Assembly: GCA_002633005.1 (NCBI GenBank)
Contig: NMRA01000457.1
Span: forward strand, 162,145 to 226,144
DNA: 64,000 bases
Direction of reading: 5' to 3'
Source: Phoronis australis
Lineage: Eukaryota > Phoronida > Phoronidae
Numbering within the stretch: the first letter of the stretch is position 1; the number at the start of each line of letters is the position of its first letter. The notes beneath the pieces are model-generated. The model was not told the DNA's origin, did not search any database, and worked only from the letters and a program-made list of their open reading frames with translations. A program made the position numbers and the translations under genes. Positions 33,901 to 39,045 of this stretch are shown in pieces.

Positions 33901-34500
33901 TTCAAGCGCCGCCACAGGCAAACCAGTAACTCAAGCGACCACAGTTTTCATGAGACGTCAGTCGTTTCAGACTCAGGTAACGTGGAACGTCTCGAGGAAA
34001 ATGATGAAGATGAGCACGGCGGTGATCAGTATAATGCAGATCTCGTGCAAAAACAAACGGTTGTGCAGTCGATCGTCATTGAAAGCGGACGACGAAGTTC
34101 GGCAACAGCAGATAACATCGAGGTATTCTTCGACGCAGTCGAAGATTTTAAAGATAAGAGGCCGAATTCTAGTGCAGAGGCCGATGGCCCACCACCAAAG
34201 ACACAAGAGGATATCCAAAACAGCAGCGAAGGGAAAAGTGAGGAAGGTAACAAAGAAGGGCAGAAAGATGAAAACAAGGAAAGCATTGGTTTTGACTTAA
34301 AGCAAACTTCTTCTAAAATTGTTCATTTTAGCGAGAACAAGTACGTGGTCGATATTCCTTTGGTGGGCAAGGGACATTCCGTTGTTGAAGCGAGGCAAAT
34401 GGCACACGATAAGAAACACCAAGAGGCTGCTATGCACGGGAAGCATAACAGTCGCCAGCGATCACACGATAATTTGCACCATAAAGCGGGAAAAAAGTAA
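778..34500 (+). CDS. Mosaic Ig/TSP1/PAN/sushi transmembrane receptor, whole gene (5' end outside window)
   Basis: Thirteen exons join into one reading frame: 778-957, 2402-2536, 3125-3259, 5993-6178, 7212-7367, 9530-9700, 11910-12080, 12455-12622, 17189-17422, 22361-22591, 25935-26099, 32617-32841 and 33803-34500. All complete internal exons are phase 1 at both ends, so each adds whole codons. The product is an extracellular series of Ig, Ig, five TSP1, PAN, PAN, TSP1-like and sushi-like modules, then one membrane helix and a tail of about 200 residues without a recognised enzyme domain. The signal peptide and the first part of Ig1 must lie upstream of the window. The role is inferred: a cell-surface adhesion or recognition receptor, since these modules bind proteins and glycans. 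UNC5 combines Ig and TSP1 but has ZU5 and death domains, which are absent here. Extra phase 1-1 exons may be missed in the long introns. Confidence is high that the exons belong together and low on function. Confidence 0.75.
958..2401 (+). other. Intron
   Basis: Begins GTAAGA and ends TTTAATACAG. I see nothing coding. A short GGTACC/GGTACCGGT repeat lies at about 1550-1568. Small open frames have no domain signal. Confidence 0.6.
2402..2536 (+). CDS. Exon: N-terminal half of second Ig domain
   Basis: Phase 1-1, 135 nt. It opens PPVIQTSLPHFFVKPGTE, then AEFVCKGQ with the first Ig Cys, then LPIWMMNAN with the core Trp, and ends with a split Gly codon at donor G|GTGAAG. The acceptor is TTTAATACAG. 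It joins in frame to the exon at 3125, which supplies the second Cys. A later in-frame GT at 2550 gives a frame conflict, which supports the donor chosen here. Confidence 0.8.
2537..3124 (+). other. Intron splitting the second Ig domain
   Basis: GTGAAG to TTTCTTTCAG. Both strands carry open frames of about 90-136 codons in 2624-3047, but they lack domain signal, so I treat the stretch as non-coding. Confidence 0.6.
3125..3259 (+). CDS. Exon: C-terminal half of second Ig domain
   Basis: Phase 1-1, 135 nt, after a strong TTTTTCTTTCAG acceptor. It reads ATKVAEEDGRLV, then LKNKDVMTIQCLLSS with the second Cys, then VKSATIIVLG as the last strand. The donor is G|GTAGAG. The canonical Y of the YxC motif is replaced (IQC). 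The join with the previous exon restores a complete Ig fold. Confidence 0.8.
3363..3667. mobile_element. MITE, about 305 bp, with possible 8-bp target duplication
   Basis: The left end reads ATAGACGGATTTAGGGGGG. The right end, read on the minus strand, is GTGGCGGAACTAGGATACC. The flanks TGTGACAC (3355-3362) and TGCGACAC (3668-3675) agree at 7 of 8 positions, as expected for an 8-bp hAT-type target duplication. It contains a C run with a single N at 3387 and no coding capacity. Confidence 0.6.
4176..4405 (+). pseudogene. Decayed THAP-domain gene fragment (4.2 kb)
   Basis: One frame reads RCIVPACPNYEAVKKAGISF, giving the first two zinc cysteines (C-x4-C). After a frameshift and a stop, another frame reads KWLAVMKN and then HVCGRHFVDSDFF, giving the conserved Trp and the C-x2-H-F of the C2CH THAP zinc finger. 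The domain is complete in order but needs at least one frame change, so it is broken. THAP is a DNA-binding module of P-element and Kolobok transposases and of host genes derived from them. The origin is inferred to be a transposon; I found no terminal repeats here. Confidence 0.65.
5738..5825 (+). repeat. C-rich degenerate tandem repeat
   Basis: CCCCAACCCCTGTC-like and CCCTCAACCCTCAAC units repeat over about 90 bp. The minus strand carries several GGGG runs and could form a G-quadruplex. It lies about 170 bp before the first TSP1 exon. Confidence 0.7.
5993..6178 (+). CDS. Exon: TSP1 repeat 1
   Basis: Phase 1-1, 186 nt. It reads EPVDGGWSDYGEWSSC, then CTATCGGG, then RTCTKP, CQGPSE, DCNKQVC. 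This is a full six-cysteine thrombospondin type 1 repeat with WSxYxxW and a CxxTCG O-fucosylation motif. The acceptor is ACGTTTAACAG and the donor is A|GTAAAT. It is the longest TSP1 in the set because of a basic RAARRG stretch after the third Cys. Confidence 0.88.
6179..7211 (+). other. Intron with assembly gap
   Basis: Contains 254 Ns (6351-6604), so an additional exon could be hidden. No feature is recognised in the rest. Confidence 0.6.
7212..7367 (+). CDS. Exon: TSP1 repeat 2
   Basis: Phase 1-1, 156 nt, the shortest TSP1 here. It reads VSDTWGAFGAWTVC, then CTKTCGSGVQTRSRLC, then QCNRQNCPG. Two AGs are available. The AG at 7210-7211 keeps phase 1 with the previous exon, whereas the AG five bases on (7215-7216) would break the frame; this decided the start. 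The donor is G|GTAAGG. Confidence 0.87.
7368..9529 (+). other. Intron holding a tandem repeat array
   Basis: Apart from the array at about 7974-9060, nothing is recognised. Confidence 0.6.
7974..9060 (+). repeat. About 425-bp period tandem repeat array (about 2.5 copies)
   Basis: AAAATTTGGCAGATAGGCAT occurs at 8220 and 8647, and GACGATGATTTTCCGACGAC at 8417 and 8841, giving a period of about 424-427 bp. A third, partial copy (TTTATGAAATTTGGTAATTAG) follows. Phrases such as GGCGCCTC(T/A)TAGTGGCAGTT recur within units. The array opens with a hairpin at 7974-8003 (ATGCGAC / GTCGCAT). It is non-coding. Confidence 0.8.
9530..9700 (+). CDS. Exon: TSP1 repeat 3
   Basis: Phase 1-1, 171 nt. It reads VDGTWGEFSVWSAC, then CSVTCGEGVRLKTRLC, then GGQNCSGPS and SCNKPPCRG. 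All six cysteines, W-x5-W and CxxTCG are present. The acceptor is TTCTTGTCTTCAG and the donor is G|GTAATG. Confidence 0.92.
10362..11601 (+). mobile_element. Non-autonomous/decayed Kolobok-like DNA transposon (TTAA flanks, TIRs, THAP remnant)
   Basis: TTAA stands at 10358-10361 and again at 11602-11605. Inside, the left end reads CTCCGGAAGTAACGTT and then GAAGAATTTCCCGCCATTT. The right end, on the minus strand, reads ATCCGGAAGTGACGTT and then TAAGAATTTATTTCCCGCCA. These are imperfect inverted repeats of about 60 bp, at matching distances (19-20 nt) from each TTAA. A broken THAP gene lies between. THAP plus TTAA target sites is the established signature of Kolobok transposons; piggyBac shares TTAA but has no THAP. 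Confidence 0.7.
10506..11158 (+). pseudogene. Broken THAP-domain ORF within the transposon
   Basis: Three frames together spell a THAP finger: GCCVPGYAHY (second zinc Cys now Tyr), then VPLYRFPKDVTLCRTW in a second frame, then CGKDFLPLDYERNM in a third (the zinc His now Asp), followed by SLKVSAKQPLKKGAI, a typical THAP end. The third frame stays open to 11158 with a Ser/Pro-rich stretch (SSSSSGQAGEP) and ends FIVDLTKVLELFRRC. The two frameshifts and two lost zinc ligands mean it no longer encodes a working finger. No DDE catalytic core is visible. Confidence 0.65.
11910..12080 (+). CDS. Exon: TSP1 repeat 4
   Basis: Phase 1-1, 171 nt. It reads VNGNWSPYSPWSKC, then CSVTCGSGRRETTRVC, then GRLCFGPSK and NCSRPKCQ. 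The acceptor is TTTTCCCTGCAG and the donor is A|GTACAG. A classic six-cysteine TSP1 with CxxTCG, and a close sister of repeat 3 in spacing. Confidence 0.92.
12081..12454 (+). other. Intron (374 bp)
   Basis: The shortest intron among the TSP1 exons. Nothing is recognised inside. Confidence 0.7.
12455..12622 (+). CDS. Exon: TSP1 repeat 5
   Basis: Phase 1-1, 168 nt. It reads DGEWSTYTPWTACDVTCG, then KRWRRCVNP, IGCVGES, FRPCYIPCRG. All six cysteines and CxxTCG are present. The acceptor is GGACTTTTCAG and the donor is G|GTAATT. Confidence 0.9.
16800..16944 (-). mobile_element. MITE remnant (CAGTGGCAGATCAAGG end)
   Basis: Read on the minus strand from 16944, the end CAGTGGCAGATCAAGGAATT resembles the CAGTGGCGGATCTAGG family end. 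The other boundary is not visible. Confidence 0.35.
17050..17165 (+). repeat. Trinucleotide-rich microsatellite
   Basis: Degenerate GTA/GCA/ATT triplets such as TTATCATTATCATTACTATT. Confidence 0.7.
17189..17422 (+). CDS. Exon: PAN/apple-like module 1
   Basis: Phase 1-1, 234 nt. Residues include YVSLVASTDNECAEVC, then SSPMCVAAEWRS, then SCNMVFAGV and DSCCTSFQKLDIY. The spacing C-x3-C, C-xAAxW and a later C followed by a hydrophobic run fits PAN/apple modules, which bind protein or carbohydrate. The pattern is short for a PAN module, so the family call is moderate. The acceptor TTTTGATTTCAAG is weak but gives phase 1. The donor is G|GTGGCT. Confidence 0.7.
17745..18199. mobile_element. MITE, about 455 bp, with about 45-bp terminal inverted repeats
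   Basis: The left end (17745 onward) reads TACCGGGACTTTCCGTAAAT and then CAGCCCATGGGCTTG. The right end, on the minus strand, reads TATCGGTATTTTCCGTAAAT and then AAGCCCATGTGTG. Both continue with TCGGAAAATT. Inside, the palindrome-like GGGCGTTTATTT motif recurs. No coding capacity. Confidence 0.7.
18420..18494 (-). repeat. tRNA-like SINE head
   Basis: On the minus strand, TGGTGTAGTGG (18485-18475) and GGTTCGAAACC (18440-18430) match pol III A and B boxes. The T stem does not pair fully. The A-box sequence is the same as in the tRNA-like segment at 412-422, suggesting one SINE family. Confidence 0.5.
19040..19215. mobile_element. Foldback MITE (near-perfect palindrome)
   Basis: The arm from GTTATCCCC through CTCGTGGATTTTGGAGAATT is mirrored by GATAATTCTCCAAAATCCAC through GGGGGATAAC, with only about 25 nt between the arms. 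The outer AATAGATTATTGCATG / CATGTAATAATCTATAT extends the pairing. RNA from either strand would form a long hairpin. Confidence 0.75.
19830..19915 (+). repeat. AAC/TAG-rich microsatellite
   Basis: Degenerate GATAACAATAGCAACAACG, then TAGTAGTAGTAGTAAT units. Confidence 0.7.
20241..21992. mobile_element. Nested inverted-repeat element (about 1.75 kb)
   Basis: GATCGGCTTAGCCATTTGAG then GCTTGGTTAT (20241-20270) is matched by the reverse complement of 21962-21992, which reads GATCGGTTTCAGCCATTTGA then GGCTTGGCTAT. The pair lies wholly inside the 18225-22256 element. No coding frame is recognised. Confidence 0.5.
21359..21561. mobile_element. Short MITE (GGGGCGGATCCAGG end)
   Basis: The left end is AGGGGCGGATCCAGG, followed by a G run. 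The right end on the minus strand is CAGGGCGGGTCTTGGGGGG. About 200 bp, related to the CAGTGGCGGAT family. A single N at 21618 lies just outside. Confidence 0.5.
22361..22591 (+). CDS. Exon: PAN/apple-like module 2
   Basis: Phase 1-1, 231 nt. It reads DIKVVENSSISTVNAST, then YACASLCSVTDDCAAAQW, then KECTIATSSYNL and ENFVSFVRTVKAD. The C-x3-C, C-xAAxW and later C repeat the pattern of module 1 at nearly the same length (77 versus 78 residues), so the two probably arose by duplication. The acceptor is TTTGGTTTCAG; a preceding TTTCTAG (22348-22349) would break the frame. The donor is G|GTGAAT. Confidence 0.78.
24682..25580 (+). repeat. About 425-430-bp period tandem repeat (2.1 copies)
   Basis: ATGACCTTTSCACYAMNTGACC-type starts lie at about 24682, 25114 and 25539, each followed by TCCGG(T/A)GCA. 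Internal matches include TCAGAAGAAAAA(A/T)GCACCTA and GCAC(T/C)(C/A)AATGACCTTTGA. Copies are diverged and non-coding. Confidence 0.75.
25685..25856 (+). repeat. AATAAG microsatellite with 74-bp duplicated tail and hairpin
   Basis: The AATAAGAATAAG tract runs into a tail (AAAATTGAAGAAAACCCAGG, then AACAACAGTACTC) that occurs twice, 74 bp apart (25737 and 25811). The first copy contains a perfect 9-bp stem hairpin at 25766-25789 (ACTCTGCGC, loop TTACAC, GCGCAGAGT). The second copy has lost the left arm. Confidence 0.75.
25935..26099 (+). CDS. Exon: divergent TSP1-like module
   Basis: Phase 1-1, 165 nt. It reads LSTWTQWYTGKRCKFTC, then YSHVVANCSLLNNGLCEG and VHHVCPEDDCFQG. WTQW and six cysteines in TSP1-like spacing are present, but the CxxTCG motif is CKFTCYN, losing the Gly and so probably the O-fucose site. 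It stands apart from the other TSP1 exons, after the two PAN modules. The acceptor is TTTACTTGTAG and the donor is G|GTATTG. Confidence 0.75.
26690..26990 (+). pseudogene. Decayed THAP-domain gene fragment (26.7 kb)
   Basis: The first frame gives KRCVSGGCSNSSQPENVSVF and RRIPK (C-x4-C and the FxxxP region). After a frameshift the second frame gives DTKVAQEWHRFV (conserved Trp) and SGAHFEDS. The third zinc Cys is Ser in SGAHF while the His remains. One frameshift and one lost ligand mark it as broken. The antisense open frame 26540-26980 is its shadow. Confidence 0.65.
26987..27235 (-). CDS. Hypothetical acidic ORF, 82 aa
   Basis: An ATG at 27235 opens MAESREFESDDDYEQKWNEY and a run rich in E, D and Y, then PREKRPRARRVNP, ending before the THAP remnant. 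It begins about 27 bp inside the right inverted repeat. I do not recognise the family. An acidic start with a later basic patch is common in transposon-borne nuclear proteins, so it may be an exon or remnant of the element's own gene. There is no evidence of expression. Confidence 0.35.
   Translation of the reverse strand: MAESREFESDDDYEQKWNEYYEETYENGGQDEEMELHESENKFNVLPAAYFSTLSLTNWILPREKRPRARRVNPVIQQTILN
27933..28052 (+). repeat. 120-bp segment, exact copy at 31216-31335
   Basis: The sequence from ATAAAATCCGGTCG to AACCGTCCAACTG is identical by eye to 31216-31335. This copy sits in a continuous context and is probably the original. Confidence 0.85.
28567..28620 (+). CDS. Candidate 54-nt linker mini-exon
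   Basis: AGTCTTCCTTTTAG is a strong acceptor and CCAG|GTGGTC a usable donor. The 54 nt are phase 1-1 like the gene's other exons and encode a linker (SLAAENMEMLSQSSKLP) with no cysteines. If used, it would lie between the TSP1-like and sushi modules. Chance occurrence cannot be excluded, so it is left out of the gene model above. Confidence 0.22.
31216..31335 (+). repeat. Second copy of the 120-bp segment, beside a single N
   Basis: It directly follows the N at 31215 and is bracketed by two near-identical 34-bp pieces (31181-31214 and 31341-31374, AAAGCGACAGGGTTGCTACA core). This looks like gap-filling or misassembly, not a biological duplication. Confidence 0.8.
32617..32841 (+). CDS. Exon: sushi/CCP-like module
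   Basis: Phase 1-1, 225 nt. It reads AWCAVTLPGPDSHYTV, then GTNVAFKCIMGYEWPW, then KLVKVCLFGHLEIPPSC. The four-cysteine order, the C-x2-GY, and the closing G-x4-PPSC fit a complement control protein (sushi) module. The acceptor is GTTCCTTTCAG and the donor is G|GTAGGT. It is the last extracellular module before the membrane. Confidence 0.82.
32842..33802 (+). other. Intron with a short foldback
   Basis: Nothing coding. A hairpin at 33280-33341 is listed separately. Confidence 0.6.
33280..33341 (+). other. Imperfect inverted repeat (hairpin)
   Basis: TTGAACCATA (33291-33300) pairs perfectly with TATGGTTCAA (33313-33322) over a 12-nt loop, and ACTCAG / CTGAGT form an outer stem. The large asymmetric internal loop argues against a microRNA precursor. 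Confidence 0.4.
33803..34500 (+). CDS. Final exon: transmembrane helix and cytoplasmic tail
   Basis: Enters in phase 1 after TTCTTAACAG. A short GETAS stalk is followed by the hydrophobic segment VYFWLGIGFFVAVALAIM, then a basic stop-transfer FKRRHRQ. The tail of about 200 residues is low-complexity: acidic (LEENDEDEHGGD), charged (SEEGNKEGQKDENKES) and ending His/Lys-rich to the TAA at 34498. One ordered-looking block reads SKIVHFSENKYVVDIPL, in which KIVHF fits a PP1-docking RVxF motif (nt 34315-34329). No ITAM, death, ZU5 or kinase domain is seen. The long open frame and its in-frame entry support a real terminal exon. Confidence 0.88.
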
Positions 34501-35881
34501 CACAACCGGTCCTGGTCTGTTTTCCTTGAAAATTGGCGTGTTATTTTTAATTGAAAGTCGGAAAGATACCTGATGCAAGTTGAAATGAGGAGGGATTCAT
34601 CGTTCTGTTTGTACACTCGGGGTCACCTGATACCAGTGGAAAAGAGTCGGTGTCCTTTTTGTAACACAATATTGCCTGAGCTCATCTCAACTTTGAGACA
34701 CAGGATTCGAAATGAATCTGGTACAGGCCAGAACCAAGTATGCCACTTTTTACTTAACACCACGACTGCCTAAAATCGATTGTAAAATGCCTATCGCACA
34801 TGTGGTAACGTCTACGTTACCCAACTTAGGTAAGAGGCGGTCAGGGTAAACAGTGCGAAAGACAATGAAGCTTTGAGGAGACACAAAAACGAATCTGAGG
34901 ATTGAGCACACTGGTTCCAAGAGTCGTGATTGCTTGCCATCCATTAAAACGTACAAGATACACAATGAGGGTAACTACTGAGAAAGTTTCATGGTGCATT
35001 GTATTGCGTTGCGTAGGTACAGGATCTATTGTGACGTCATGTAGCAACTCTTCCCGTAAGGCGTACATTTCCTTCTTCGTCGTGATTAGTTGTTTCATTG
35101 AACATGGTTTCGGATTGGTCACAGAAACTTCAAGGAAGCCTAGATTTGTTCCTGTATTTATCACAATCGCGTCGGTCAGAAACAACGTGGGAATGACGAA
35201 TTAGTCATCAACACAGTTTAGCTGGACGGATCGCGTATATGTACTACATTTATGTCCCCCACTGTCTTATTCGCCGTCGTAATTTTTTCAATACGTCAAA
35301 TTACTGCTTGATAAAGCACGATTATCGTGGTAAAGAAAAGTATAGAAACATATAACACAGATGTATCTGTTTCAATCAAGTTCAGATAATTCTACGTAAT
35401 GACACTATTCGACCAATGATACGAAAACTTCAGAACGCGATGTCATCGTACACCATCGTATGCCCATGCGTTTGAGCCACTGAGGAAGGTTTCTTATTTT
35501 ATATCAGTTTTGGCTGTGGTTTGTAAAAGTTGTTCGTCATATGATAAAACAAGTATCAATGCTTTCATCCATTGTAATGCTGTTTTGGGGAATTCACTTT
35601 GGGCACTACCACGGTGTAAGTGAATTGCGGTTTGTGTTTATAGTTTACTTAATTACTGCACTGTGCACACTGGTCATGAAATCATACTGAACACGACCAC
35701 CGAGTTTGACTGGTGCAGATTGCTGATTATTACATACTCGTGATGTCAGCCCGAATGGCAATGTTTGTCAAAATCAAATTTTCATACAAGCCTTTGAGTT
35801 TGATTCACTGTCCACATTTTTCGTTCAGGTCCTTATCTCAAAGGAATAGTGTACCTCAAAAACTCCAAAATATATGTATTA

Positions 35882-35887
35882 AATAAA
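35882..35887 (+). terminator. Candidate poly(A) signal AATAAA for the receptor gene
   Basis: First canonical AATAAA found after the stop codon, 1.38 kb downstream. The variant ATTAAA at 34943-34948 is a nearer alternative. Confidence 0.4.
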
Positions 35888-36102
35888 GTAGCTTGTAACA
35901 TGGTATAACGGTTTCCCCTTTTCTGTTTTCAAGCCTTTATGAGCACAGTGTTGTACCTCGGCCGAGATCATTAAACCGTCCGCCTATTTCCGTCTATGTC
36001 CGTAACCTTAGTTCCCCGAACAACAGTTAGGAACGATTCCTGAACGATGGCCATGTCCTTGAAAGCGTGTTGATATCAATTTAAACGAAAAAGCATTATT
36101 TT

Positions 36103-36787
36103 CAGTGGCGGATCTAGGATATCACAAGGGGGGGNNNNNNNNNNNNNNNNNNNNNNNNNNNNNNNNNNNNNNNNNNNNNNNNNNNNNNNNNNNNNNNNNN
36201 NNNNNNNNNNNNNNNNNNNNNNNNNNNNNNNNNNNNNNNNNNNNNNNNNNNNNNNNNNNNNNNNNNNNNNNNNNNNNNNNNNNNNNNNNNNNNNNNNNNN
36301 NNNNNNNNNNNNNNNNNNNNNNNNNNNNNNNNNNNNNNNNNNNNNNNNNNNNNNNNNNNNNNNNNNNNNNNNNNNNNNNNNNNNNNNNNNNNNNNNNNNN
36401 NNNNNNNNNNNNNNNNNNNNNNNNNNNNNNNNNNNNNNNNNNNNNNNNNNNNNNNNNNNNNNNNNNNNNNNNNNNNNNNNNNNNNNNNNNNNNNNNNNNN
36501 NNNNNNNNNNNNNNNNNNNNNNNNNNNNNNNNNNNNNNNNNNNNNNNNNNNNNNNNNNNNNNNNNNNNNNNNNNNNNNNNNNNNNNNNNNNNNNNNNNNN
36601 NNNNNNNNNNNNNNNNNNNNNNNNNNNNNNNNNNNNNNNNNNNNNNNNNNNNNNNNNNNNNNNNNNNNNNNNNNNNNNNNNNNNNNNNNNNNNNNNNNNN
36701 NNNNNNNNNNNNNNNNNNNNNNNNNNNNNNNNNNNNNNNNNNNNNNNNNNNNNNNNGGGCCCCCTGCCCCCCCTAAATCCGCCTATG
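36103..36787. mobile_element. MITE with internal 622-N gap
   Basis: The left end is CAGTGGCGGATCTAGGATAT; the right end on the minus strand is CATAGGCGGATTTAGGGGGG. Flanks ATTATTTT and ATTTTGTT match at 6 of 8 positions, a possible old 8-bp target duplication. The first 31 bases equal the minus-strand start of the copy ending at 738. The CAGTGGCG start and 8-bp duplication suggest a hAT-derived MITE. Confidence 0.6.
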
Positions 36788-38770
36788 ATTTTGTTTGGTT
36801 GTTTTTGATTCTCATTTTGGTTCTTTTACACAAATTTGACCCTGATTTTATCTGCTTCTTTGTATATGACGTGTAGTATTTAATGTAATCATATTAGCTT
36901 AATTTCTGAATACGTCGCAAGGGTACGTCAAATTTCTGGTTGTAAATTTGAAGCAAACCCTTTCTAGATCGGCAAATGTCTTTTCTTTATCTGCATATCG
37001 TGAAACTAATGCAAAGTACCAGCAATTGCCTCCGTATGACTACCGACAGCGCATTTCGTAACGTGGCAATAAATAGATGCCGGCTTTTACTGACCGTTAA
37101 AACTATAAAATGGGAGAAAAAACATTCACACACGGCGATGTTTCAAAAAAAAAACCATTTCTAACTAGAATCAGTGCGCTCCTCACCGTAATTGCTATAA
37201 AGCGCACCTGTGAATGATTTTTGCTACCCGGAGAGGACAATGAAGGTTCCCCGGCAGTTGCCAGGCGTCACTTCGACGAGAAAATAATCACTAAATGCTA
37301 AACTGAATTCAATTTTCAATTATTAGACAAAACGTATTGAGAAAAATTTACAATCGATGCCTCCGTTGTCTAAAATCAAAAATCGTGGATTGAAACGCTA
37401 ACAGGGTAGTGCAGTGAATTGTAGTTTATGAGTTGAATGTCAGTGATGGAAAATTATTGTAGTGTCATGAGCATGATGCAGTAATTTTTGTAATATCCAG
37501 GTGGCACCAGTTTCAGCTATTCACGGTAGGCGGAGCTAATTAAAGTGCAGTAATTAGATTATATCAATGCTTCTGGTTGAATAAAAATTCTTCCATATAC
37601 TAGTAACTGTTTGGCGACACATGTTTCTGAAGTTATTTTGCCACCAGATGGTATACTATAAGAAACAGGCCGCGCTCGTTGGCCCCCTAGCAAAGTCGCC
37701 GGAGACCAAATGTATCTTTTGTTAGTTTTTCCCTGTCTAAATTTATTTTCAATATTTTCACAAGTTGTCAGAATATTCTTACTGTATAGCAAGTTTACTA
37801 ATTATTCTGATATTGCATGTTTGGTGTTACGTTTATACTGTTTACCCGAGTTCATTACTGCTTGTAGAACACGCTTAGCCTAATCCAATAGACGACCTTG
37901 TTATTCAATCGTTACTTACTGAATCTCACTGAATCCGATTTAACAGTAAATCTAAAATGGTGGAGTCCTGTTCGTGATAAGTGAAGAATTTTATGATTTT
38001 TTCGCCCACGGGTTTTGTTAGGATTAACCTGTAGGTACTGATGGCTTCGTTTTAACATGTTTTAACCATCTAGTGAGGGTTAAACACCTGTATACTAGCA
38101 GGTACACCAAGCTAATCATTTTTTACACGAGTGTGATTTCATGAAGGTTCTTTAATGCCGTAAGTTGTAGGGACTTTTCGTCACTAATTTTCAATGGACT
38201 ACTTACCTCCCAAACATTTCGTTATACATGCTGTACAATTGGTTACGTTTGTTTAAGTATTGTTTGGTTCTCGGAACATTTTAGAGCAGGTAAAAGAATA
38301 ACAAATGCACAAGTGGTCGGGAATATTCTAAAAATTGTGATTTGATGCTGGTCCAGTTTTTAGTAAAAAACCCATTCAGTTCACAGGTAGCACATTTTAA
38401 GAATGTTTTGTAATCAATGCCGTATCCTGTGCTTTCCCCATTCTCGCCTGTCTATTCCAGCGGCGCGGGAACATTCCTGTGCCCCATATTTCTGTCCTCA
38501 TACAAGGTCTTTCATTAATATGCTTAGCTGGCACATTTATTGCAAAATATCAGCCAAATACAAGCAAATCAACTGCTTTTATTTTTATTCTGATCGCTTA
38601 CCATATTCTGTGTGCATCATTGCAATCTTAGGTCACGTCATGTGGCCAACAGGTGGCGTGCTGGCAAGAAACCCCGTATTGAGACTGACATATTCATATA
38701 CAATCTTCTAAATGATTTTAACAGGCGCGATGAGTATTCCAAATGCAATTAAATTCGATGAGAGCTCAAC

Positions 38771-38776
38771 TTTATT
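38771..38776 (-). terminator. Poly(A) signal for the RASSF-like gene
   Basis: TTTATT on the + strand reads AATAAA on the minus strand, 270 nt after the stop codon. Confidence 0.55.
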
Positions 38777-39045
38777 GATAACAACAAATAGGCAAGCTGG
38801 TTTGATTCGTGTATATTGGTAGTGAAAGAATAACTTTCGCGTACTTGAAATTTTACGTGTAATTGCTTCGGTGAGCAAACTCAAAAACAAGTTAGAATTG
38901 TTAAATCAAGAACCTGTTTTTGAGAGTAGAAACGATAGTTGGTTAATTTCACCGGGCTTATAGAATTATAAAATACTTCCGGTATATGTAACCGTTAAAA
39001 TATGTACATTGTAAAACTGATACTATTGTTTAAATATAGTTTTGA

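Larger units (their letters stand above)
34501..39045. other. Intergenic/3' UTR region between convergent genes
   Basis: Candidate poly(A) signals for the + gene are ATTAAA at 34943-34948 and AATAAA at 35882-35887. The - gene has one at 38771-38776. A MITE with a 622-N gap occupies 36103-36787. Open frames here (34.8-35.2 kb, 38.4-38.7 kb) have no domain signal. Confidence 0.6.

Noticed and set aside
37195-37290. ARRHFDEK, reminiscent of the C-x2-H-F end of a THAP finger
   Set aside because: The cysteine is Ala and no upstream C-x4-C or Trp is readable; too little to call.
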